Source: Chara braunii
Lineage: Eukaryota; Streptophyta; Charophyceae; Charales; Characeae
Direction: 5' to 3'
Assembly: GCA_003427395.1 (NCBI GenBank)
Contig: BFEA01000018.1
Location: 3,409,373-3,430,018 of the forward strand
Length of the DNA stretch: 20,646 nt
Every line of letters begins with the position of its first letter. Within the stretch, counting starts at the first letter, position 1. This document shows positions 1 through 8,260 of this stretch, in pieces. The notes beneath the pieces were generated by a model, which saw only the letters and a list, made by a program, of their open reading frames with translations, made no database searches and was not told the DNA's origin. A program made the position numbers and the translations under genes.

Positions 1-46
1 TTTATGACTTTGTTCTCAAAAGAAAATGCAAATATGTGCAGGGGAC

Positions 47-456
47 TGAACCATTCGGCTTGGAAACAATGTTCAACTTGCCCAAACTATTTCCAATTAT
101 ACTCTGTAATTTCTCTTATCTTCTTAGTGATATGGCTTATCGCTGGACCATTCAGCTTGGAAACAATGCCCAACTGCCAGTTCACATGCAAATATAAGTA
201 AAGTACTTTATTTTATACTCAGTTTATACTTATGTGCGTGGTTTTCAAGCTAAACCATTCAGCTTAGAAACAATGTTCAACCTTAGACCAAAAATCCTCC
301 CTCAGAATGAAATAAACATTAAACCCTTCACATCAGACAACCCTCAAAAAATAAACGTAGCAACCAGGCCATTCAGCTTAGAAACAATGCCTGGCCCTTC
401 AGAAAACGGCCAAATAAATACAGCCCTGGGCCATTCAGCTTAGAAACAATGCCCAG
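47..456 (+). repeat. Left-arm stem-loop array (5 copies)
   Basis: Five copies of CCATTCAGCTTAGAAACAATG or near variants lie at 51-71, 148-168, 255-275, 369-389 and 431-451. The bases outside the motif pair with each other, and the pairing sequence differs by copy: TGAA/TTCA (47-75), CCAGG/CCTGG (364-394) and CTGGG/CCCAG (426-456). The CATT/AATG ends of the motif continue the stem with one bulged C. The copies at 148 and 255 pair less well. All left-arm copies share the loop core CAGCTT or CGGCTT, which differs from the right-arm copies. Spacing is 62-114 bp. No known element family comes to mind. Confidence 0.85.
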
Positions 457-738
457 TCTTTGGTTGACCCAGTCAAACGCATGCAGTCTGCCTTCCTCCC
501 ACCTTCCCCCAGTTCATCCCTTAGTCTGCTTTCAATCAAAATAAAAATGAAACTTCACTCTCATGCATTTTTTTCATTCAATCTGATTAATCCATAACAG
601 AAAGCAAAAACTGTAGGGGAAACACATGCATACAATCAATTAAAACTAAAGAGAGGTAGTCAAACAGGGGTATAGTGAGGTCATACAGATAAAAAATGGT
701 ATACCTGTCTGTCCCTTGCCTCCAGAACCTCGCCTAGG

Positions 739-779
739 TTCCGGCAGAGCTCCCGCAATCGGTGGGTGGACTCCCCACA
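739..779. repeat. 41-bp block perfectly conserved between the arms
   Basis: This block is an exact inverted match to 4486-4526, although the surrounding arm sequence is only roughly 75-80% alike by eye. It includes a short internal dyad (GTGGG...CCCAC). Its perfect retention amid divergence is notable. The cause, constraint or local gene conversion, cannot be told from one locus. Confidence 0.85.
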
Positions 780-943
780 TATTCTTGATGCGGTCCTACG
801 GGTTGCAATCCCACCTGTCGCCTTCCTCTCAGAACCAACAGACTAGATTTAGAGTCAAAAAGGCAAAAGAAGAGAGGTTGAGACCCTCAAATCCAAGAGT
901 GGTACGCTCAGACTCGCGAGAGAGGGCCTTGTTGTCGGTGCGA

Positions 944-961
944 ATACCCTTACAAGGGTAT
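944..961. repeat. Terminal palindrome of core A
   Basis: ATACCCTT and AAGGGTAT form perfect 8-bp arms around AC, 14 bp inside the left end of the core. The same palindrome, with GT in the middle as read on the + strand, lies at 11874-11891 in core B. Confidence 0.85.
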
Positions 962-2572
962 CCGCCCTGGTTTTTGCGAGTGACAGAAAATAGTTTTGGT
1001 TTAAAGTTTAAGTATACCGCGCTAGGCACGGCTGCGTCTGTGACTTACGTTGACTGGATGGTTGACTATAATAGAGAATGCGTGGGCGCGCAGGTTTGAG
1101 GCGCGCGTGATTCTTTTCTGTTGTTGATCATAAAGTCGGCACGAACGTCGGTCGTCTTGTTTAATGATATTATTAATACCTATTTATTTTTGATTAAGCA
1201 GGAACTAGGGATATTTTCCTTTGATTGGTGCGTTGGCCGAGGCGAGCGCGCGTGCGAGGACGACGGCGACGACGGCGACAGTGTGACTGTGGTAGGTCTC
1301 GGCACGCGGAGGGGCGCGAGTGGCGGCTGTGGTACAGCTTTGGTAAGTCGGCGCAAACGCTGGGCGGCCGCGCGCAAGGCTGTAGGCGGAGATGAGGCTC
1401 AGGCCAATTTCCCTGGCCCTGAGCGCAGCGCCGCACCGCCTTATATGGCACTCGGCGTGTATTGGTCTCAGGCTTGGGCTTAGCCTTATAGGTTACTGCA
1501 TTGGGTTGACGATACGGAGGTTCGAGGGGGTGAGGGCCCGGCGGGGCTATTTCCCTCGGTTTTGGTCGTCGGCGGCACCCGATCGGTGGAGGTACTTCCT
1601 AAGTAAAATCTTTATATAGCGTCGTATTCCTGATAGCTTGCTATACTCCGGTGTGCCGTTGACCGGGACGCGACACCGGATCTGTGAAAGCCGCCACGAC
1701 AGTCAAGGACCTTGAGCACGCGCCTCTTTCGGCAGGTCCGTCCGGATTTCGCGTGTCCGGGGCGCAAACAAAATTCCCCTCTCCCCTTTCTATTTTTTTT
1801 TGTGTGTGATTGCATGGAAATGCGGACCGAAAAAAGGACCGACGTACGAGAGGTCCGCCGCGTTCCCGTGACCGTGGCCTCCCTAGTTTCCCACCTGAAG
1901 AGCGTCGGTGGTCTAAGGTGGACGGCTGTTGGAGAACATTTCGGATGAGCCTGTGGGGTTGTAGCCCAGGGCTGCCTGGGCCATTACGGTATACAGTCCG
2001 CTTTCGCCATCCGCTGTGGGAAGGTGGGGTGTGAACCTGCCATGGGGACCCGACAGGTGAAGGCTGCGCGTGGACGCACGTGGCGGGGCGAACGGTGCTA
2101 AGGCAGGAATCGGGCTCAGACGGGGACGAGGGAGGATAGGCAAGTGAATGAGGGTGCAGGCCGGGGCCGGGTACACGCAGGAATACTGGAGTCTGGAGAG
2201 GGTGGTGGGCTCAGCGGAGAGCGGAGTGAGGCAAGAGGAGGCTGTAGCGGGCTGCCGACGGACCATAAGCCGAAGAGATCGGCAGCCGGGGTTAGTAGAG
2301 AGCGCGGCCAAGGCGAGTAAGGAGCATCGGGACAGCGCTGCGCAGCAGCGGGGACGGGCCTTGTAGCACTCGTGGTAGGAAGGAAACAGACGGACGCTGC
2401 GTTAGCAGTTAGTGAGCGGGCGGAGGGACTGGCCAGGCAGCGCAACTACGGGCAAGCCAGAGGGCAACGGGCTGCTAAGAGCTGCGCTAGCTGTGACGGG
2501 CAAGGCAGTGCAGCTACAGGCGTTAGCAAGCAGCAGGGAGCGACGGGCAGCTACTGAGGTAGAGGGAGTGAA

Positions 2573-2611
2573 TGAATGAACCCGGGCGGGATCAGCGCCG
2601 GGGTTCATTCA
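2573..2611 (+). repeat. Large hairpin in core A
   Basis: The arms start TGAATGAACCC at 2573 and end GGGTTCATTCA at 2611, with GC-rich inner pairs and a loop around 2589-2594. A counterpart hairpin occurs at the matching place in core B (10484-10514), although the primary sequence has diverged there. Confidence 0.8.
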
Positions 2612-2858
2612 CAGAAAAAGAGGTGGGCATGGCAGAAAGAGGAGAATGGATGAATTTGGGCGGGCACCCTCGTTAGGTGCATGCGCAAAGAGAGGAAAAG
2701 CGGGCAGTGGAAGAAAGCGGACGCGCAGCCGTAGTGAGTGAGGAGGCAGAACCCTGCGATAGGGAGGCCGAACCTGGCCACGAAACCGCGCAGGGTGCAT
2801 ACGGCCGGGCATGGCGAAAGGAGAGGGCAGTTATGGCAAGGGGGGAGAAAGTCGTAAG

Positions 2859-3101
2859 CCGCCCATTCCTTGATGGAATCGGGCGGGGAAAGAGACGATT
2901 CCGGAGTTTTTACCCCGGGCGATTTCAATGGTACGGTTAGTTTGAGGTTGAGAGTAGGGAAAAGAGTGTTAGTTGGAGAGCTTGCCGCGCGGAGCTATGG
3001 CGGAGCGAAGAGAAGATGGAGGAAATAAGTATATCTCGCCCGATTCTCAATGAATCTGGGCGAGGGAAGATTCTAGTTGGGGGTTTCCGACCCGGGCGAG
3101 T
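2859..3101 (+). repeat. About 177-bp hairpin-bearing subrepeats in core A
   Basis: Two similar hairpins lie 177 bp apart. At 2859-2886, CCGCCC and ATTCC pair with GGAAT and GGGCGG. At 3036-3063, TCGCCC and GATTC pair with GAATC and GGGCGA. Each has one bulged base. The sequence that follows each is also repeated: the CCCGGGCGA-type motifs near 2912 and 3091, then TGCGGTTAG- or TACGGTTAG-like sequence. Core B has similar units around 10036 and 10396. Confidence 0.75.
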
Positions 3102-4335
3102 TGCATGTTGCGGTTAGATTTAGAGGAGGGTTAGTAGAAATGGAGTTAGTAAGAAAGTCCAGTGCGTGGGGGATATGATGGGAGAAAGAGTGAAGTTTAA
3201 GATTTCGGTCCTTTTGTGACCAATTTTTGTGATTAAAAATGTTAAACTAAGTTTTTTGTCGAGCGAATGAGATGGCGAGCTTGGGGTTGGCGTTGGATTG
3301 GCAGAATAAGGAAAAAAAACGACCTTGTGATTTTTGGATGTATCTGTCCACTTAGTAGCGGAAGATTCATCCTCATTTTACACCTACCGTAAAGGAAAAG
3401 GGAAGGGGGACTGCTTACCTGTACTGCCTCGCTGCATGGCCTGAGCTTCCCCTCTGGGAGATCGGGGCCATCTTTGCGTCTGCAGGATGGTCGTTCCCTC
3501 CAGGTGGTCGCAGTCTGCTGCGGGCAGCTGTCCTGGGCCGCTGTTGCTTGTATATAGCTGAGCATCGTCGGGCACCGTTGCATATGCAGCGCCTCACGGT
3601 GCCCTCATTAAGCGGCCAACGGAGGGGCGTATCTCCACGGTCTAGTGGAAGACTCATTCCAAGTTCGCTCATCTTAGTGATTGAGGAGCGTGGGGACAGC
3701 AGGGTTTTGACTAGTGCATGTAGCAGTTGCGTACTATTGCGATGACTAGCTGCTACGCCCGGTTGTGGTGCGCATGACACAGTGCCAAGGTTTGGCTACA
3801 GTCTGCGCCCACCTCGGATGGAAGGGCCGGGGAGTATTCAATTTGAGTGCGGTCTCTCTAAGCTACGGAATGACAGGTTAGTCATCAGAGTTAACACTAT
3901 AACGTCAAGAGTATAACTGAGACTAGAGAGGTGGCCGCGCCCTGCAAACAGGGTGTGTACTGCCAAGATTGGTAAGTTTAGGGAAGTGATCAGACTATGA
4001 GGAAGAGGCGCGTTGCTGTGTATTTCTTGGGTTGCACTTTGCGGCGCATTAAGGCTGGTTGTTGCGGGGCACTGCTGCTGCGTGTGGACTGTAATTGGTA
4101 GTTACTGCATATTGCTGCATTTGAACTGTTACAGGCTGCTAGGCGGCCGCAATTGGGCTAGGGGGAGGTGTTGAAACCTGAGGAGGTAGGGGATTGGGTC
4201 TGAGAAAAGAGATTGATGCTGCGATTTGGGAGTTTGTCAGAGGAGGCGGTTTCGGCCGTTTGACCCAGAATTTTGACCAAGCTGTCACACTGTTCCGGCT
4301 GCCATTGCGGGACCCTCAGGCGCACCCAGATATCA

Positions 4336-5333
4336 AGGCCCTCTCCTGCGAGACTGAGAGCACCTTTCTTGGATCTGAGAGGCTCACATCCTTCTTTTTC
4401 TGCCCTTCTTACTCTCAGTCTAGTCCTTGGTTACGAGAGGAAGGCGGCAGGCGGGATTGCAACCCATGAGTCCACGTCAAGACTTTGTGGGGAGTCCACC
4501 CACCGATTGCGGGAGCTCTGCCGGAACTCAGGAGGAGTTCTGGAGGCAGGGAATCGTCAGGTAAACCATTTCCATCTGTACAACCTACTGCCACCCATGT
4601 TTTGCCTATCTCCCTGTAGTATGACTGTTGTATGCATGAGATTGTCCTTATGGTTTTTGTTTTCCCTTCAGGACCCAATCAGACTGAATGGAAGGAATGT
4701 GTGAAAGTGAAGTTTAAGTTTCTCTTTTGTTTTGACTGAAAGCAGACTAAGGTATGAATTGGGGGAAGGTGGGAGGAAGGCAGTTTTGCATGCGTTTGGA
4801 AGGGTTAACCAAAGCCTGAGCATTGTTTCTACTGTGAATGACTCAGGGCTATGTTTATTTGGCTGTTTTCTGAAGGACCAGGCATTTTTTCTACTGTGAA
4901 TGGCCTGGTTGCTATGTTTATCTAGTTGTTTTCTGGAGGACCAGGCATTGTTTCTACTGTGAATGGCCTGTTTACTCTAGTTAACTCTGGGGGTTTGCCT
5001 GATTGAAGGGGTTTTAATTCTTGTTTTATTATGAGGGAGGATTTCTGGTCTAAGGCTAAGCATTGTTTCTACTGTGAATGGTTTAGCCTGAAAACCACGC
5101 ACGTGAACTAAGCTAAGTATAAAGGAAAGTACTTTATGTATATTTGCATGTGAACTGGCAGCTGGACATAGTTTCTACTGTGAATGGCCCAACGCTAAGC
5201 CATATCGTTAAGAAGAGGAAAAATATAAAGTATAAATGGAAGTAACCAGGGCAAGATGGACATTGTTTCTACTGTGAATGTTCAGTCCCCTGCCCATATT
5301 TGCCTTTCTTTTGAAGACAAAGTCAGAAAAATT
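4336..5333 (-). repeat. Right inverted arm of the foldback-like element
   Basis: This is the inverted counterpart of 1-929. It begins AAGGCCCTCTC at the core boundary and runs outward through the 41-bp identical block (4486-4526), the A/G-rich stretch near 4715-4790 and six stem-loop copies. It is slightly longer than the left arm, partly because it carries an extra stem-loop (4878-4908 and 4941-4970 look like a local duplication). The open frames at 4194-4704 show no recognisable domain. Confidence 0.85.
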
Positions 5334-5493
5334 ATTAAATTTTGGGTATTAAACAGTTCAAGGCGGCTAGGCATTGTTTCTACTGTGAATGGTCTAGTCA
5401 TATGCCCAAAAAAATAGAGAAGTAGTTGTGCAACCTGTTCGTGTATATCTTAAAGGCAAGCTGGGCATTGTTTCTACGGTGAATGGTCCAGCT
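4815..5493 (+). repeat. Right-arm stem-loop array (8 copies)
   Basis: Eight copies of CATTGTTTCTACTGTGAATG or a 1-2 base variant start at 4821, 4883, 4946, 5061, 5167, 5261, 5372 and 5466. Flanking bases pair copy by copy: CCTGAG/CTCAGG at 4815-4847, CCAGG/CCTGG at 4878-4908, AGGCTAA/TTAGCCT at 5053-5088, GGCTAG/CTAGTC (one G-T pair) at 5365-5399, and AGCTGG/CCAGCT at 5459-5493. The copy at 5258-5284 pairs with one wobble; the copy at 5167 pairs poorly. CATT/AATG extends the stem beneath a loop of about 12 nt. Stems differ while pairing is kept and the loop is nearly constant. The last two copies lie beyond the part of the right arm whose partner is visible. Confidence 0.9.
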
Positions 5494-5785
5494 CTATGCC
5501 TTATGTAAGATGGGTATAAGGGTCTAAGAACTTAGAAGGTTCATAAACTATCTTATGGAAAGAACTTGGGATGGTGAGAGTACTTACCTTTGTGGTTTGG
5601 TTTGCATGTGACTGAGTAAGATGACTAGTTTGTTTGGGTTTCAGTATTATAAGTAGTCGCTTTAGTTGCTCGCCACGTGCTAGAGCCATAGGAGTTAGTG
5701 TCAATTCTTGCATTTTTTTGTAGCAACTCTTTATACTTAGATCAATTCTTGCATTTTCTGAGATCTTTTCTTATATTTGGCTTTG
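5334..5785. other. AT-rich stretch without a gene
   Basis: This stretch contains the last two stem-loops (5372 and 5466). It also has a short direct repeat, TCAATTCTTGCATTTT or close to it, at 5701 and 5742. An open frame at 5501-5713 on the minus strand has no recognisable features. No other structure is seen. Confidence 0.6.
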
Positions 5786-6360
5786 TATAAATCTTGGCAA
5801 GCTACTTTCTCTACGGGAAGCGCTGCCGAAATTTTTACAAATCCAAGGAGTTATTCGAATTTTGACTTGTCAAAAGTTCAGTTTTGTTTTTTCTCTTATC
5901 TGACTTAGTTAAAATCTGGGAAGTCTCCTTTTCTAAAGGGAGTGCTACCCAAATTTTTGTTAATCCAGGGAGTTAGACAAAATTGGGCTTTGGGAAGTCA
6001 AAGTTACTTTCAAATTCTGGACTTAGCCTTGTATAAATTTTGGAATAGCACTTTTCTGGAGGAAGCGCTGCCGAAATTTCTACAAAATTAAGAAGTTAGT
6101 TAAATTCTGTCTAAAGTTGAGCTCGAGCTGTCTTTCGAGTTCATATCTGACTTAGTATAAATCTGGGAAATCTCCCTTTCTAAAGGGAGTGCTGCCCAAA
6201 TTTCTGCTATTTCAGGGAATTAGACAAAATTGGACTTTCCAGAATTAAAGTTTATTTCTGCTTTCATATTTGGGCTTATATAAATTCTGGAAAGACACTT
6301 TTCCTACGAGAAGCGCTGCCAAAATTTTCTTAGTTTAAAGGAGTTAAATTATATTTTGAC
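5786..6360 (+). repeat. 123-bp tandem repeat with alternating subtypes
   Basis: Five units are anchored on TATAAATC-like starts at 5786, 5909, 6032, 6156 and 6279, giving a period of 123-124 bp. Units 1, 3 and 5 share GAAGCGCTGCCGAAATTT-like centres. Units 2 and 4 share AAAGGGAGTGCT followed by CCCAAATTT. The array is therefore a dimeric higher-order repeat of about 247 bp. In unit 4, CTCCCTTT (6172-6179) and AAAGGGAG (6182-6189) form a perfect hairpin. Each unit also carries a TATAAA-like string, which is AT-rich but not convincing as a promoter. Confidence 0.9.
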
Positions 6361-7117
6361 AGGTGGCGATTATGGCGATCCACCCTGAATAGGGGAGATT
6401 CTGCCATTAGTCTACCTTTGCTTCGGGCACTGGCTTAGAGGTAGGCTTGGACTTAATTGGCAGGTAGCTTTGAGTGAGAATGTGCTATGGAGGTTTATCC
6501 CCCATATGCTGATGATTTAGCTTGGGCATTTGACCTATCTTGTGTTACAGGTCCTTTGGGGTGTCTGATTCAAGATCAGGACTAGATTCAGCCTGATCCC
6601 TTGAGGATCATCTTCTGTTATCACAGATAACAGGTCGGTTGCTGATTCGTCGGTTTATGATTCAGCTCCAATTCACTCCTGTCACTCAACCTAAAGGCTT
6701 TAGCCTTGTGATTGAACTGTTTTGTTGTGTTTTCACCCGGACTTTATTGAATGGCCATCCAACAAAAGTACTGAGTATTTATTTAAGAGTTGCACGAGTG
6801 AGGCCTGCATGGCTAAAGCAAGGGGTATGAGTACAGAGAATGATTGAAGTTGACCCCGTGTAGCGTATGGATCTTTGGTTGAATCTTTGATGTGATTGCA
6901 GGTATGTTTGTGGTTCGGACTCTGGATGTGATTGTCTGCGATTACGTACATATATGGTTGAGAGGAGCCTCACTGTGACTGTGAGAAGTGATCGTCCTAT
7001 ATAACCAACCCCCATATATTCATGAGTGCCCTGAGTGTTTGAGAGGCCAACGGTAATTGTGCATAAGGGTCAAACAGATTATGTGTTTGAGAAAAAAGGG
7101 AGATCCCGTTTTATCCC
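6361..7117. other. Gene-free stretch with clustered hairpins
   Basis: No coding region is recognised; the open frames at 6639-6830 and 6733-7015 have no domain. Two perfect hairpins lie close together: TGATCC/GGATCA near 6594-6610, and CTGTTATC/GATAACAG at 6615-6633. A CTGATTCAAGATCAG-type dyad lies just before them. A weaker dyad (AAAAAAGGGA...TCCC...TTTTT) lies near 7092-7128. Confidence 0.55.
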
Positions 7118-8172
7118 TTGCTTTTTAGAGTTTGTGTGGTTGGACGTTGTAGTCCGTGGCAGCTGTCAAAGTCAAACCCCTTGACTTTCGCCCAGGCCTG
7201 GAGTGGGACTCATCTCCAGGGCAGTAAGAAGCGACTGCCACCACAGGTACGGACCTGTGTACCACCCGCTCTGCATAAGGTGCAGAAGAGGGTGTGTGAT
7301 CTTCAACCGCGCATGGCGGTTGTCCAGCGTCGAGAGATTAACCCTCAAGGCGCGTGTCAGCCGACACTTGAGTGTCGAATGCGACCCTCGAGGTTAACGA
7401 GGACCGCGTGAGTATGGGTACTACATAGTACGCCATCATTGCGACTGCTTGCGTGCGATTGCATTGCGAGTCGATATGAGTTAGCCCTGCGTCAACGCTG
7501 TTTTATACTAAGTCCCGCGCGCGACGCCTATCCGATTTCCGCATTGGAAAGTTATGGGTTGGCTACCGAGGGGCTAGGAGCGTTGTCGCGTTCTTTGTGT
7601 TGTGTCGTTTCGTATGTGTGCGTGTGTGTGTTTTATTTTTGTGTTCGTAAAAGTGGTGTGCGCGTGGTGTGTGGGATGCGTCCTAGTCGACCGACGTCGA
7701 GCCGCGCTTGGGACTTCAGCCCCTCAAGATGTCGGTTCGCGTGCGGGCTCGATAGGCATATTACCGCGCGTACCCCCTATGCTACAGCGAACGAGAAACG
7801 CCCTCGGCTGGTCCACCTCTGCGATTGCAGCTGATTAGCTTTCGTACTGTGGACTGGTAGCTCGGCGGGGATACGCCCACCGAAGGGAGGTNCCTCTGCG
7901 ATTGCAGCTGATTAGCTTTCGTACTGTGGACTGGTAGCTCGGCGGGGATACGCCCACCGAAGGGAGGTGACAACTCCCGTAAGGTGGAGGTAAGTCGTGC
8001 CTCGCGTAGGTCCTATCCTGTCGTAGGGGCTCGCAAGAGGTATGGCTGGCGCACTCGGCCGGAGCGGCTTAAGGAAGCTCCATGTATATTGCGACGAAGG
8101 ATTTAAATCCAACTCCTGCGTGACGCGGCCGGGAGGGTCCCGCGCTGCCCTGGTGCGGTGCTGGACCGATGC
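7118..8172. other. GC-rich unclassified stretch
   Basis: Base composition changes here from AT-rich to GC- and CpG-rich. The stretch includes a TG-rich run (about 7614-7632), a segment with several short dyads (about 7330-7420), and the N-centred duplication described separately. Open frames at 7118-7411, 7439-7834 and 7602-7838 overlap in different frames and show no domain. It could be an LTR or a gene-free part of another element, but I could not identify ends. Confidence 0.4.
7816..7968. repeat. 76-bp exact duplication flanking a single N
   Basis: 7816-7891 and 7893-7968 are identical and separated only by the N at 7892. The most economical reading is an assembly join in which overlapping contig ends were not merged. 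The real genome probably has one copy. Confidence 0.9.
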
Positions 8173-8260
8173 GCTAGATTTAGAGTCAGAAAGGCAAAAG
8201 AAGAGAGGTTGAGACCCTCAGATCCAAGAGTGGTACGCTCAGACTCGCGAGAGAGGGCCT
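8173..8260 (+). repeat. Third copy of the arm's inner end
   Basis: This matches about 843-929 with roughly three differences in about 90 bp, much closer than the left arm is to the right arm. Homology starts abruptly at CTAGATTTAGAG. It abuts core B exactly as the arm abuts core A, ending GAGAGGGCCT then TGTTATC. Confidence 0.9.

Larger units (their letters stand above)
1..929 (+). repeat. Left inverted arm of a foldback-like element
   Basis: This stretch is the reverse complement, with divergence, of 4336-5333. Landmarks match in order. The block at 739-779 is identical over 41 bp to the reverse complement of 4486-4526. The polypyrimidine stretch near 490-560 pairs with 4715-4790. The first bases of the window pair with about 5320-5333. 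The arm therefore continues past the left edge of the window. It contains five 21-bp motif copies that form stem-loops. I see no credible protein: the open frames at 4-201, 234-443 and 716-1099 simply run through the repeats. The last 87 bp (about 843-929) also occur at 8173-8260 with only about three differences. Confidence 0.85.
930..4335 (+). mobile_element. Core segment A (3.4 kb, LTR-like ends, non-coding)
   Basis: This segment sits between the two inverted arms and is colinear with the reverse complement of 8261-11904. It begins TGTTGTC and ends GATATCA. The other copy ends GATAACA, so the termini are short inverted repeats of the LTR kind (TG...CA). The + strand is strongly purine-rich from about 2100 to 3200 and pyrimidine-rich in the reversed copy. 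It contains several hairpins and a roughly 177-bp subrepeat. No open frame has a recognisable domain; the frames at 1121-1483, 1913-2445 and 2605-2940 overlap on several strands and look like chance frames in GC-rich DNA. It could be a very long LTR, a LARD-like non-autonomous retroelement, or the interior of a foldback element. Confidence 0.65.

Noticed and set aside
716-1099. 127-residue open frame across the arm/core boundary
   Set aside because: It spans two repeat units, has no domain, and its parts recur at 8158 and 4415 in frames with different contexts.
1121-2940. Several GC-rich open frames in core A (1121-1483, 1913-2445, 2605-2940)
   Set aside because: They overlap on opposite strands, show no domain and are not preserved in core B.
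3415-3780. 121-residue minus frame in core A
   Set aside because: No recognisable domain, and the matching part of core B does not keep the same reading frame.
47-5493. CRISPR-like array of regularly spaced short repeats
   Set aside because: Spacing is irregular (about 60-120 bp), the repeat's own flanks pair, the setting is eukaryotic and there are no cas genes.
6352-6381. LTR end (GACA) followed by a primer site TGGCGATTATGG
   Set aside because: No tRNA 3' end that I recognise matches it, and no gag follows within the next kilobase.
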